A stretch of DNA of 64,000 bases. Origin: Glycine soja (Eukaryota; Streptophyta; Magnoliopsida; Fabales; Fabaceae). The notes beneath the pieces are model-generated. The model searched no databases. It was given only the letters and a program-made list of their open reading frames with translations, and was not told the DNA's origin. This document shows positions 21,272-32,514 of this stretch, piece by piece. The DNA lies in the NCBI RefSeq assembly GCF_004193775.1, contig NC_041016.1:40400522-40464521 (forward strand), in the 5' to 3' direction. A program made the translations under genes and the position numbers. Positions within the stretch are counted from its first letter, which is position 1. Every line of letters begins with the position of its first letter.

Positions 21272-23184
21272 TGTCATACCCTAATTTCGTCCGGGGACTA
21301 TTGCTTGATGGCATGCAACCTTTGATTGACCGCTTCGAGGTACTTGGCACCCTTTGTTGCACAATATGTGAAGTCCCGAGACGTGCCGAAAATCAAAAGG
21401 AAGCATTGTTACGCAATCCGTGAAATTCTGTAACGTGCTGGAAATCAAAAGGAAGTATTGTTACGCAATCTGTGAGTTTCCGTAACTCTTCAAAAGCTAA
21501 AAAAGGAGTAATTATATGATCCGTAAGGTTCCGTAACCTTACGAAAAGAAAATAAGTATCGTTACGAAATTCGTAAAGTTTCGTAACGTTACGGAAAAAC
21601 AATCACCAAAAAAAGCAAACGGGTGTATTTAGTAAAATGGTGGGTGCAAATAGTAATTTTTGAATCTGGGCGCTTCTAGGGGTTTCTGTGCAATTTCTTG
21701 CTTAAGGTGGAAGCAACCTAGCTCGCCTGGGTGAGCTAGGTGGCAACCACCTCCCCTGTTTTGTTAAAAATGGGCTTCCGGGGCTTCCGAGACACCCGTA
21801 ATGCTTTCGTAAAATTCCCATAATCCTAAATAAGCATATTTCACTTAATATGGGTGAGAAGGAAGATAAAAAAAAAAAGAAGAAAATCAAGTCCTATAGG
21901 CTTCCGTAACTTTTCCGTAAATTACGAAAGAAGGGGTTGAACTTATAAAAAAATGGGGGGTGCAAATAGCAATTTTGAAATTGGGCCTTCCAAAGTATTT
22001 TCGAAGCTGGATTGCTTCTGGAGGAAGCAACCCAGCTCGCCTGGGCCAGCTGGGCGGCAACCTCCTCCCCCTTTTTCCTATAAACAGGCTGAAGGGGGGT
22101 TGTTCTAAGGGTCCCGAATCCCCCTAGTGATGTATTTCAGCTGTTTTGGGTGAAAAAAATTGTTTCCGTGAAGAAAATCCGAGCCGAGGTGCTTTCGTAA
22201 CGCTTCCAAGATGTTTCCGTAAGCAAATCCATGAAGGTTTTTCTCCGTTATTCACCGTTCTTCATCCGTTCTTCGTTCTTCAACGGGTAAGTTTCCAAAT
22301 CCGAGACTTTTAATTCATTTCTTGTTTCTTGGCTTTCTTTTTTATTTCGTTCAATTGCGGTTTCTTTTCTTCCATTTTTTACGAGCTTTAACCGATCGTT
22401 TAAGCCGTTTTCTCGCCTAATCAAAAAATAAAATAAATTTCCACCGATCATTTGATTTGTAATATTCGTTAGTTTCTGTTAACATGAAATCCGACCGTTC
22501 AGTCGTGCCGTAACCATGTTGGAAATCAAAAAAGAGGTAAAATAATAATATAATAATCAAAAAATACCTTTTAGTAAAATAAAGCGGAAAAATCAATCGG
22601 ACGTTTCTCTTTGGGATTTCTCTTTCTTAATTGAATTGACTAATAACTAAAGTGAAACTAAGGCTAAAATCAACCCGCAAAGTCAAGCTCGTCCACAAAA
22701 AAATCACTAAAAAAAAGGATTTGAAAAGTTCAATATCTCAGTTTTTCTTACCAAGTAAATGGATCATTTTTAAGGTCCAACGCCTTAAAATGATCACCTT
22801 CCAAGTAAAAAGAATCGCTTGATTCACCCTTAAAGAAGAACTACGTAGGTCTGATTTCCTCTTCGATGGAGGGTACATAGGAGCAAGAGCCCCGTTTTTG
22901 TCGACCTCAAAAATAAAAAAGGAAATAAAAGTTAGGGTAACACAATTTCACACAATTCTAAAAATAAGGTTGTTGTCCTTTGAGACAAATGTGAGAGGTG
23001 CTAATACCTTCCTCAAACGTAAATACAACTCCCGAACTTGGAATATTCTTTTTGACTGGTTTCCTTCGGTTTTTCCGATGTTTTCTACAAATAAACGTTG
23101 GTGGCGACTCCACGCATTTTCCTCCTTTGGAAAACGCACCCGTGAGCCTCGCCTCACTCGCCCGCAAAAGGGCATGTTGCGACA
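21272..23184 (+). repeat. 3' LTR of the TAT/Ogre-like element
   Basis: It aligns with 6331-8164 throughout and ends with the same TTGCGACA. At 1913 bp it is longer than the 5' copy, chiefly because a unit of about 53 bp is present twice (21388-21440 and following). The related solo LTR at 27257 also seems to have two units, so the 5' LTR probably lost one. Confidence 0.9.
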
Positions 23185-23189
23185 CCTGT
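23185..23189 (+). repeat. Probable target-site duplication, right copy (CCTGT)
   Basis: This pairs with CCTAT at 6326-6330, with one transition between them. Confidence 0.6.
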
Positions 23190-23239
23190 TTAGCGACTAT
23201 TTCAGTTTTGTGTTTTGCTGTAAACAGTGATTAGCGACT

Positions 23240-25251
23240 GATGTTTTCCTGGTGAATATTCCTTCCACAACAATGTTTTCCTGGTGAATATACTTGTGTT
23301 TCTTTGTTAACATATCCTTCAAAAACTTGGAGTAGAGTGGCATTTGTTGTAAAGCTTCTCCGAAGGGCATGGTTATTTCCAGTTTCCTGAAAATATCTAA
23401 AAATCACGCCAAATGGCGGTCCTTCTCCTTCTTGGAAGGTTCCACAGGGTATGGTACTTTCGCACCTTCATTCACAGCTTTTTCTCTTTTCTTCTCTCTA
23501 GCTTGTTCACTTCTACTCCTCTCTTCATTCTTATTTTTTGTCTTTTTCATTTTTTTTTCTTTTTCTACTTCTTTTTCTTTTTATTGGTCATTTAATTTCT
23601 TTTTCTTGACCGTTATTTATTTTTCTTTTTCCTGATTGCTTTCACCTCCCACATCATCTTTCTTTTCATCAGTACCTTTCTTTTCAGCAGCTTTCTTCTT
23701 GGATACAACACTATCCTCATCCTCCGCCTCCATAAACCTCTTACTCCTTGTCATCACAACTTTACATTCCTCCTTGGGATTCTTTTCTGTATTCGCCACA
23801 AAATTGTTGGATGCCTTGTCAGCTATCTGCTTGGCCAGTTGTCCCACTTGGACCTCAAGATTTTTCAGTGTTGACTCGATGCTTTTATGATTTGACATTG
23901 TTACTTGCATAAACTGAGTCAAGGTCTCCTCTAGCTTAGTCGTCTTCTAAAAGATGTTAGGCCCTTGTTGAATTGGTCTATTGGAAGGTCTACCCTGGTC
24001 CTTGATGAATTGATTGTCGGGGTGTGATCTCCACTGTCCTTGTTGGTTATAAGGACCCTGCTGGAAGCCTAAAAATCCTCCTTGAGTATATCCTTGTCTC
24101 TGTTGATTTCCCATATAGTGAACTTCTTGAGTGTTTTCTTCAATGGGAATACATTGGCCTATTTCATGAGCCTCACCACAGATGGTATAACCTGTAACCT
24201 GCAAAATGGAAGAATGTGTAGGTTGACCAATAGACAGTTTAGTTGGCAACTTACCAAGTGTTTCTGTTAAAATCTCAAGTTACCTATAAAGCAACTTATT
24301 CTGTGCCAATAAAGCATCATGAGATGATAGTTCTAACAAGCTTTTCTTTGTGGGTTGATGAACTCTGTCGCGTAGAATGGCATGATCGCTGACTGACATA
24401 TTCTCAATTAGCTCAGTTGCCTCTTCAGGGGTCTTCAGCTTTATTTTTCCCCCTACTGAAGCATCTAACAATTGCTTGGTTTGTGGTCTCAGCCCATCTA
24501 TAAACATATTCAATTGAATTGGCTCAGAGAACCCATGGGTGGGAGTCTTTCTCAATAAACCTCTAAACCTCTCCAACGCTTCACTGAAGGACTTGTTAGG
24601 GAACTGGTGAAATGAAGAGATTGCAGCTTTCCCTTCCGCAATCTTTGACTCTGGGAAATATTTTTTTAGAAACTTTTCAACAACTTCTTCCCAGGTTTTC
24701 AGACTATTAACCTTAAATGAGTGGAGCCACCTCTTGGCTTCTCCTGCCAAGGAAAATGAAAATAGACTGAGTCTAATGGCTTCATCTGGCACGCCTGCAA
24801 TCATTACAGTGTTACAGGTTTCAATGAATGTCGTCAAATGTGCGTAGGGGTCCTCATTTGGTAATCCTTGGAATAAGTTCCCCTGTATTAAATGAATCAA
24901 AGAATGAGGGTAGTTTATGTTGTGAGCTTGCACTTCAGGACGTGCAATGCTGGTAAAGAATTATGGCACTGAACTGCTTGAATAGTCCTCAAGGCTAACT
25001 CTTTGCTGGTGCTCATCAGCCATGGAAACAGCTTCTGGTAAATAAGTCACGAATTCCCTTGATGATGGTGAGTCGGATGATGAAGAATCCGAAAAATGAG
25101 TTTCTTCCTCAAGAACGAATGCTACTGTCATGTCTTGCAGTAATTTTCTTCTCTTCTCGGCTCTATTCCTTCTCAACATAACTTCAATCTCCAAGTCCAG
25201 ATGAACTAAATTGTCTGTGGGAGATTTATGCATATAAAACACTAACAGCAA
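23240..25251 (-). pseudogene. Athila-type gag with start of the protease region, broken
   Basis: The conserved gag core reads LIHLIQGNLFQGLPNEDPYA, FSFSLAGEAKRWLHSF and EEVVEKFLKKYFPESK, at about 24620-24910. A variable region with Asn/Gln/Gly follows, containing TICGEAHEIGQC, a zinc-knuckle-like motif with a partial Cys/His set. After an acidic and lysine-rich linker comes LEITMPFGEALQQMPLYSKF near 23320-23390, typical of the gag-protease border of Athila elements. The frame stays the same from 25251 to at least 23617. It is interrupted by stops near 24962, 24278, 23945 and 23615. Where the family sequence is clear these stops stand at Gln codons. It would have made the particle protein of the element. 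Confidence 0.85.
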
Positions 25252-25370
25252 CAGCGGTTATCCAGTTCAACAGGAAAACAAATATGAATTGAAAGTAAAT
25301 ATTCATAATTTATGAAAAAAATAAAGAATAGACACCTAGGACTAAACTAGCTTTCCAAATAGAAAAAAGT
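25252..25370 (-). other. Leader of the minus-strand Athila-like element
   Basis: A short untranslated stretch lies between PBS and gag. The first Met of the frame at 25251 is followed by more typical gag sequence only after about 90 codons, so the true start is uncertain. Confidence 0.5.
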
Positions 25371-25392
25371 TCCCTAACAACGACGCCAAAAA
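25371..25392 (-). other. Primer-binding site, Asp-tRNA type
   Basis: The minus strand reads TTTTTGGCGTCGTTGTTAGG next to the LTR end. It is the same kind of site as at 6186, with two further differences. Confidence 0.7.
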
Positions 25393-26623
25393 CTTGTTCA
25401 AACCCGGCAAGTGCACTGGATCGCGCAAGTAGTATAAAACGGTAAGAACCGAGTATCGAACTCTCGAGGAACTTGTGTTTCTTGGTAAAGCTATATTCAG
25501 TGAATAGGCGTCTAGTATGAAAAAAGATGTGTCAATTATGCACAGGTATGTAAACTAACTATTAAAAGGAAAATCACGTGAGTAATGATGTGTAAAGACA
25601 AGTAGAAAACACGTTGGTCTTCCTATTAGGTGCCTGATGTTAAAAGCATATTCTCTACTTAACAATGCTCATGTGTTCTATGGTGTCTCCTGAAATGCTA
25701 AATCCTGATTTCTCATGATAATCTAGCCTAATCCTGATCAAGCATCATCCTCAGATTCCTCTTGTTGGACTCAACTCGACCAGAACTGCATTAAGACAAA
25801 CATACAAACAACTAGGTTACCGTACCCCGATCCTTCGTGATAATACGATAAACTAGCCCTGTCCTATCAAGTTCTAAGAATCATACCAGTTTCCACTATT
25901 GAATGATCCTAACAAAGCATGCATCTACATGATCAAGGCAAAAGCACACTGAAATGACGTACTGATAGCACAGAGAACACATAAAACATCATTAAATAAA
26001 TATATAGGTATTTACATCAAGTACCTACAAGGAAGAACCAACAAAGGATTTAGCTCTTCATATCTAGGAAGCTTCCTTTACAACAAAGAGAAGAGAAAAA
26101 TGAAGGATTGAAGAAATAAAAGTAGTAGGGATGTCTCCTCCATCTCTAGAACCTCACAATCACTCACAGACTTAGCTCAAGCTCTCAAGACGACTTCCTC
26201 TTCGAGTTTTGTTCTCTGTAGGTCTTTGCACAACAAAATCTCTCAAAACTCTCTGGATTTGGACCCTTCTCTCTCTAGAATCTCTCATATGCAAAAGCTC
26301 TTCGAGAAAATGGCCAAAATCCTCTCCAAAATCTGATTTCAGGCATAAATAGGTGGCTTTGTTTGTGCTAGCGCACTTAGCGCGACTATGGACTGCTTAT
26401 GCATTATTGGATTTCGGCTTAATGCGTGCTTCTCTCACTCAGCGAATGGACTGAAGTGGTGCGCTTAGCGAGATAACCCTTTGCTCAGCACAAATGCACA
26501 ACTCATCCTTCTTCCAGATTCTTCCCTGTGCTCAGCCGAGGAGTGTTGCGCTCAGCGGATGGCTCGCTAGGCCAGAAGATTGGCTTAGCAAGCGGATGAA
26601 AATCAGCACTTCACAAACTTGCC

Positions 26624-26663
26624 TAATTTACCTGAAATTGAGAGGAAATGGTTATTAAACACA
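26624..26663 (+). repeat. 40-bp flanking duplication, left copy
   Basis: This 40-bp segment, beginning TAATTTACCTGAAATTGAGA, is repeated at 29852-29891 with a single mismatch. The copies flank the SIRE-type LTR, where only a 5-bp duplication is expected. Confidence 0.85.
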
Positions 26664-26665
26664 GA

Positions 26666-29600
26666 TGAATCAAGATGGATTCAAGGATTTTTGATGATGA
26701 CAAAAAGCTCAAAAGTCAAGATCACCTCATGATAACAAAGATGATGACATTCAAGAATGAGTTCAAGATTGAGTCAAGAACACTTCAAGGATCAAGAGGA
26801 AATCTAATTTCAAGAATCAAGATTCAAGAATAATCAAGATCAAGATTCAAGACTCAAAGATTCAAGAATCAAGAGAAGACTTAATCAAGATAAGTATTAA
26901 AAAGTTTTTCAAACCATTGAGTAGCACAAGAAGTTTACACAAAATCATTACCAAAGAGTTTTACTCTCTGGTAATCGATTACCAGATTATAGTAATCGAT
27001 TACCATTGGTTTTAAAACATTAAGATTTTCAAAATGAAGAGTCACATCTGTTGATGTGTAATCGATTACACCTTTATGGTAATCGATTACCAGTGACTGT
27101 TTTCGAAAAATTCATTTCCAAAAGTCACATTTCTTCAAGTGACTTGTTTCTGAAGATTCTTTCAAAAGTCATATCTTTTCAAGTGATTAGTTTTAAAGGA
27201 ATTTCCAAGAGTTACAAGTTTTGACTTGAGTCATCAAGAAAATGTAAATATGTGACTGTCATACCCTAATTTCGTCTGGGGACCTTTGCTTGATGACATG
27301 CAACTTTTGTTTGGTCCTTGTGAGGTGCTTGGCACCCATCATTAGGCAATTTGTGAAATTCTGGGACATGCCGGAAAACAAAAGAAAATATTGATGCACA
27401 ATCCGTAAGGTTCCGTGACACACCGGAAATCAAATGGAAGCATCGTTGCACAATTAGTGAGGTTCCGTAACATTCCGTAAGTCAAAAAGGGGATGATTAT
27501 GTAATCCGCAAGGTTCCGTAACATTACAGAAAGAAAACAAGTATCGTTACGAAATTCGTAAGTTTCCGTAACTTTACGAAAAAAGAATCACCAAAAAAAG
27601 GCAGGGGGTGTACTTAGTAAAAATGGGGGTGCAAATAGCAACCAGGCCCACTTGGGCCCTCCAGAAGATTCCTCCAGAAGGCTGTTGCTTCTGGAGGAAG
27701 CAACCCTGCTCGCCTGGGCGAGCTGGGTGGCAAGCTTCTCCCCCAATTTTCTATAAATAGGGGGAGAAGTGAAGTGGAAAAGGGTTCAGCCCCTTAGACA
27801 CTTCTCTCTCTTTCGAATTTGCTTAGAAAAATTGTTTCCGTGAAGAAAATCCAAGCCGAGGCGCTTCCGTAACGTTTCCGTAACGTTTCCGTGAGTGATT
27901 ACGCGAAGGTTTTCGACCGTTCTTCGACGTTCTTCATTCGTTCTTCATCGTTCTTCAGTCTTCAACGGGTAAGTACCTCGAACCAAGCTTTTCGATTCAT
28001 TCTATGTACCCGTGGTGGTCCACATTTGGTTTCGTGTATTTTTATTCTCATTTCATTTATTTTTTATACCCTCTTTTGACGTGCTTAAGCCATTTTATTT
28101 AAGTCATTTCTCGCTTAACCTAAAAATAAAATAAATTTCCACCGATCGTTTGAATTGTATTATCCGTTAACTTCGGTTAAAATGAATTCCGACCGTTCGG
28201 TCGTGCCGTAACCACGTTGGAAATCAAAAAAGAGGTAAAATAATAATATAATAATAAAAAAATGTCTTTTAGTAAAATAAAGCGGAAAATCAATCGGACG
28301 TTTTCTCTTTGGGATTTCTCATTCTTAATTGAATTGACTAATAACTAAAGTGAAACTAAGGCTAAAATAAACTCGCCTAGTCAAGCTCGTCCACAAAAAT
28401 AGATTTTTGAAAGTTTATCATTTCAATTTCTTACTAAGTAAAATGGATCATTTTTAAGGTCCAACGCCTTAAAATGATCACCTTTCAAATAAAAACGAAT
28501 CACTTGATTCACGCATAAGAAAGAACTACGTAGGTCTGATTTCCTCATCGCAATTGAGGAATACGTAGGAGCAAAGGGGAAACACCCTTGTCGACCACAA
28601 AAAGAGAAAAAATATAAAAAGGGTATAAAGGATATAAAGACATAAAAAGGGAACGTAAAAATCAAAGTCATGTTTGCACATTCGATTAAAGGCTGCCGTC
28701 CCTTGGGACGGACGTGTGGGGTGCTAATACCTTCCCCGTGCGTAAATACAACTCCCGAACCTTTCACTTAAAAGTTCGTAGATCGCGTCTTTTCCGGTTT
28801 TTCCGATGTTTTCCTCAAATAAACGTTGGTGGCGACTCCGCGCGTATTCCTTTCATGGAACACGCATCCCGCGAGTCACGCGTCGCCCTCCCACCGAAGG
28901 GTAGGTTGCGACAGTGACCTTGGCATGAAAACCACACAACAATCTCATTCATATCCATCATCTCTTTCAATCATTCATTCTTTAGACAACAAACTTTTGT
29001 CAATTGATTTCTGAATCTCTTTGAACTCCTTCTTCTTCTTCCTTTGCCAAAAGATTTCTAAAGTTTTCTGGTTTTCCAAACCTTGAAAACAAAACTTGTG
29101 CTATTCATCTTTTTCATTCCCTTCTCCCTTTGCCAAAAAGAATTCACCAAGGACTAACCGCCTGAATTCTTTTTGTGTCTCTCTTCTCCCTTTTCCAAAA
29201 GAACGAAGGACTAACCGCCTGAATTCTTTTGTGTCTCCCTTCTCCCTTGTCAAAGAATTCAAAACGACACAGTCTGAGAATTCTTTTGATTCTTCCCTTT
29301 CCCATATACAAAAGATTTTAAAGGACTAACCGCCTGAGAATTCTTTTGTATCCCCATTCACAAAGTTTCAAAGGTTTAACCGCCTGAGAACTTTGTCTTA
29401 ACACATTGGAGGATACATCCTTTGTGATACAAGTAGAGGGTACATCTATTTGGGTTGTTGACTGAGAACAAGAGAGGGTACATCCACTAGGTTGTTCAAA
29501 GAGAACAAGGGAGGGTACATCCTTTGTGGATCTTTGCTTGTAAAAGGATTTTTACAAGGTTAAAAAGAAATCTGAAGGACCGCAGGTCGCTTGGGGACTG

Positions 29601-29851
29601 GATGTATACACAGGTTGTTGCCGAACCAATATAAAAACTCTTGTGTGTTTGTCTCCTTCTTCCCTACTCTTTTAATTTCCGCTGTGTATTTTAATTCCTG
29701 CTTTTACTTTTGGTTAAATTTCTTTTTTGTTCTTCAGTTACTTAACAACATAGTAAAAGCCTTAGAAGAGTAAATTTTTAATTAGTAAAGGTTTAGGAAT
29801 AATTAATTCAACCCCCCATTCTTAATTATTCTGAGGCCACTTGATCCAACA
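26666..29851 (+). mobile_element. SIRE/Maximus-like Ty1/copia LTR with a nested insertion
   Basis: It matches 44707-46347 over most of its length: the AATCAAGA-rich start, GTAATCGATTAC pairs, blocks with GACTAACCGCCTGA, repeats of GAGGGTACATC, a TATAAAAA-like box near 29630, and the end TGATCCAACA. Its first bases (TGTAGAAGC...) are missing or different, so the 5' edge appears truncated at about 26666. A TAT-type solo LTR lies inside at 27257-28913. Without that insert it is about 1.52 kb. The structure has no internal element region, so it is a solo or partial LTR. It lies inside the Athila LTR. Confidence 0.8.
27257..28913 (+). mobile_element. Solo LTR, TAT/Ogre-like
   Basis: It opens with TGTCATACCC and ends with GGTTGCGACA. 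A perfect GTGAC duplication flanks it (27252-27256 and 28914-28918). The 1657-bp sequence is homologous to the LTRs at 6331 and 21272. It is closer to the partial LTR at 63089-64000, with which it shares the GC-rich end containing CTCCCACCGAAGGG. It has GCTCGCCTGGGCGAGC at about 27709 and TATAAATAG at 27752. It inserted into the SIRE-type LTR, so it is the youngest of three nested layers. Confidence 0.9.
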
Positions 29852-29891
29852 TAATTTACCTGAAATTGAGAGGAAATGATTATTAAACACA
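29852..29891 (+). repeat. 40-bp flanking duplication, right copy
   Basis: See the left copy at 26624-26663. The single difference is G to A. After this copy the Athila LTR continues to 29990. Confidence 0.85.
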
Positions 29892-30036
29892 CAAAATGGG
29901 AGTACTAAGTATTTATTACCTATCTTTAACAAAAAGTAATTACAACATTACAAAATAACCATAAATTGGAGGAGTTTGATACAATTTACACAGGTTTTAT
30001 ACACAAAAGTTAGTCGTATTCATCGACTTGTAGAAG

Positions 30037-32195
30037 ACCAAAAAGAAACTGGAAGAAGTTGCCCAGTCTGGAAGCAATGACGGCGTCATTGACCCTCCAT
30101 CTCCCATCAGACGCCACGTGAAGTGGAAGATGGCCCGCACCAAGAAAACTGGGCAGATGACGTCTGAGGCAGTAAAGGAAATCGCTGAGAAGATCATAAG
30201 TCATTGTCAATTAAGAATTATAACTATGTTTCTTTATTCTGTGAATGCCTAAGACAAATATATTTGTTCTATGCAGGATTCTTTGGAGGAGCAGGCGTCA
30301 CAGGGATCGTTCATCCCTCATGGACGTCAGGATGTCCTGACTGTCGCCATTTGGGCGACCAGAGCACCCTGGTCATGTCCGTGCTGCTGGAGCCGGTGTC
30401 ACCATCAAGAAATATTTTGGATCGGCTCCACGAATGTCCCACAATTCTTCCTCCCTGCCTCCTGAAGACCTACAACAGCTAACCCAACAAATCAGGGACT
30501 AACTAGAGGAGTCGATCACAGAAAAAGTGACTCGGCAGATGATGGCATCTTTCATCCAAATGTAGTCCTAGTTTCAATCCCAGATGCAATCTTAGGGACT
30601 TGCACTGCCTCCAGAGCCTATGGTTGGTCCCTCAGGTCCTCGTGTCAGCACAAAGGAGTGTTGTGTTGATCCCTCAAGGAACGATCTTGAGACGGGTGAC
30701 TCAGACAAGTGTGGGTTGTAAATCGAAGCAAATCCTCCCCGCCTGGTTACCCTAGGAATAGTTTATAAGGGATCAACAGTTCACAACATTCCTTTGTTGC
30801 CTGGCCAAGTGAAGGTTGGTGTTGAGGAGGTTAAAGATGCACAAGCTCCCGTTCTTGTACCCACTGATGAGGTTACCTTAGTGGGGCAGACACTTAACAC
30901 CTTCCTTGCTTGGCCGACACATCTCGTGAAGCCTTTATCAGAACATGTATTTTACTTTGATTATATGCTTATTTTTTTCAATTAATTTATTCAGGGTAAT
31001 TATTTAACTATGTTTGATCAGCATGCAGCTGTTTCTCCAACAAAACCTCCACAAAGGCCGGATCCTGCGGTCGATGATCCGCTATATCTGATGACATTGA
31101 CTATCCCAGAGCTTTTCTTGAAGCCCTTCCAGGTTAACTGGGATGCTACCATGTTCGGTGTGTTTAATCCACACTTCCCATTGTACATAAAGCACGAAGA
31201 TCTCTCTGGAATTGCACACAGTGGTCAATGTCTGAGCACATTTGTCATACAGTTGTGGATTTTGTAAGTCAATTTAGCTTATTGTTAATTACCTAAGTTA
31301 TTGCTTTAAATTCATACATAATTAACTTTGTCTTAACAACAACAGGCATCTGACTGAAACAAGTATGCGAGCGGGGAATTCCGATGTGTATGGATTCCTC
31401 GAGCCACAGTCTATTCAGAGATCTGGGCAATCACAATTTTGCTCCGAAAGTTACATCAAGAGTTGGATGCAGAGTTCAAAACGCGATGTATACCTTGGAG
31501 CCTACTTAAATGGGTAAGTAAAACAAAACAACTGAATTTAATTAATGTATACTACTACAATAATCCATATTCGTCTCCACTGCAACGAACATTGGCAAAT
31601 GGTGGTCATTCTGCCCAAGGAAAACCTTGTTGTCTGGTTTTGTTCCTTGCATGATAGGCCAAACAACTACCTTAAGGGAATAATTAACAAGTCAATGTTG
31701 TTTTCAATACATTTGCATTGACATTACTCAACAACATCAATTTTTAAATTTTCCTCGTATTCAACAGTGCTTTGAAAGGACTTGATGATACTCCACAGCC
31801 TAAATCCAAGGCTGCTGCTAGGTTGATTGTCGTTAAGGTACGTGATTTAAATAAAACTTTTACTTATATATACTGCTTATGTGTGTGTACACTAATTGTA
31901 GTTAACATTTAATTAATATCCAAATTTCATTATGTATTTAGTGTAATAGACAAAAAGGAAGCACTGAGTGCGGCTATTACGTCATGCACTGGATGTCCAC
32001 CATCATCTTAGGAAGTTTCAAGAATAACTAGGAAGCGGTAATTGTTTATTTCAAACAAAGTTGATTTTCTTATAATTGGTATTACATTATTAATTTATCT
32101 TTTATTTGATCATGCAATATTTTAACGATGCTAGACCATTGGAGCCAGAGAGATTAAAGGAACTTCGCATCCAGTGGGCACAATATCATCTCTGA
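30037..32195 (+). pseudogene. CACTA-carried Ulp1-like cysteine protease gene, broken
   Basis: I recognise pieces of a protein common in legume CACTA elements. An N-terminal part has KKKLEEVAQSGSNDG and RTKKTGQMTSEAVKEIAEKI (30037-30190). A second exon from about 30277 begins DSLEEQASQGSF and continues through a Gln-rich coiled region to HNIPLLPGQVKVGVEEVKDA and NTFLAWPTHLVKPLSE (30782-30950). Downstream exons encode the protease part: about 31021-31265 (LYIKHEDLSGIAHSGQCLS), 31345-31514, 31574-31690 with catalytic-type His in HWQMVVILPKEN, 31768-31836, and 31941-32038 with the catalytic-type Cys in STECGYYVMHWMS. Lesions: one base gained near 30351, stops at about 30506, 30565, 30720 and 32030. 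Family members probably cleave small-protein tags or have an unknown role in transposition. Confidence 0.75.
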
Positions 32196-32514
32196 CTTAA
32201 AGATCAAACTTAGGATGTTAGGAAAATTAGGATGTTAGGGAATTCATTTTAGCTTACTTAATTAGTTTACACTACTTGATTTACATTTTTGCAATTTGCT
32301 ATGTCATTTGAACATTGAATGTTATTTATTGATAGTTCTTAATAAATCATTTATTCATATTTATCAATTCATAATTTACTATAGCTTTCTGCTAAAAACT
32401 GCTTGAAAGCAAAATGCAAATGATGTCTGCTGTGAATTGTGGTCTAAAATTTCTTTTTACAGATTAAATTTTGGGTTTTTTTGTAAAAACAGAAAGTGTA
32501 TATAAAAAAACCTT

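Larger units (their letters stand above)
6331..23184 (+). mobile_element. Non-autonomous TAT/Ogre-like LTR retrotransposon, complete ends
   Basis: Both LTRs (6331-8164 and 21272-23184), a PBS, a broken gag and a PPT are present. Pol is missing: no RT, RNase H, protease or integrase motif was found between 11534 and 21250. About 9.7 kb of the internal region is noncoding and holds several tandem arrays and two solo LTRs. The gag type and primer site match the TAT/Ogre lineage of legumes. From memory, soybean has large non-autonomous elements with gag but no pol (called SNRE), and this element fits that description; I could not check the match. Near the LTR ends the two copies differ at about 16 of 324 positions, all transitions, so insertion may date to the order of one to three million years. 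Confidence 0.85.
23240..29990 (-). mobile_element. Second Athila-like element, 5' half only, minus strand
   Basis: Read on the minus strand, the order is LTR (29990 to 25395), PBS (25392 to 25371), gag, and the first part of the protease region (ending near 23240). Pol is absent; the sequence instead meets the right flank of the TAT-type element. The Athila piece at 1-6325 has the opposite orientation and a different LTR. The two are therefore separate insertions or a rearranged pair. The LTR has been split by a SIRE-type LTR. Confidence 0.8.
25395..29990 (-). repeat. LTR of the minus-strand Athila-like element, split by insertion
   Basis: The LTR parts are 25395-26663 and 29852-29990. On the plus strand they open with TGTTCAAACCC and close with AATTTACA, so TG and CA ends are present. 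The join is unusual: 40 bp at the break occur on both sides of the inserted SIRE-type LTR. Without the insertion the LTR is about 1.37 kb. Confidence 0.7.

Noticed and set aside
28423..28767. Antisense open frame in the TAT-type LTR, also open at 63235-63510
   Set aside because: It is antisense to the LTR, shared only because the LTRs are homologous, and it is not open in the LTRs at 6331 and 21272 in the same form.
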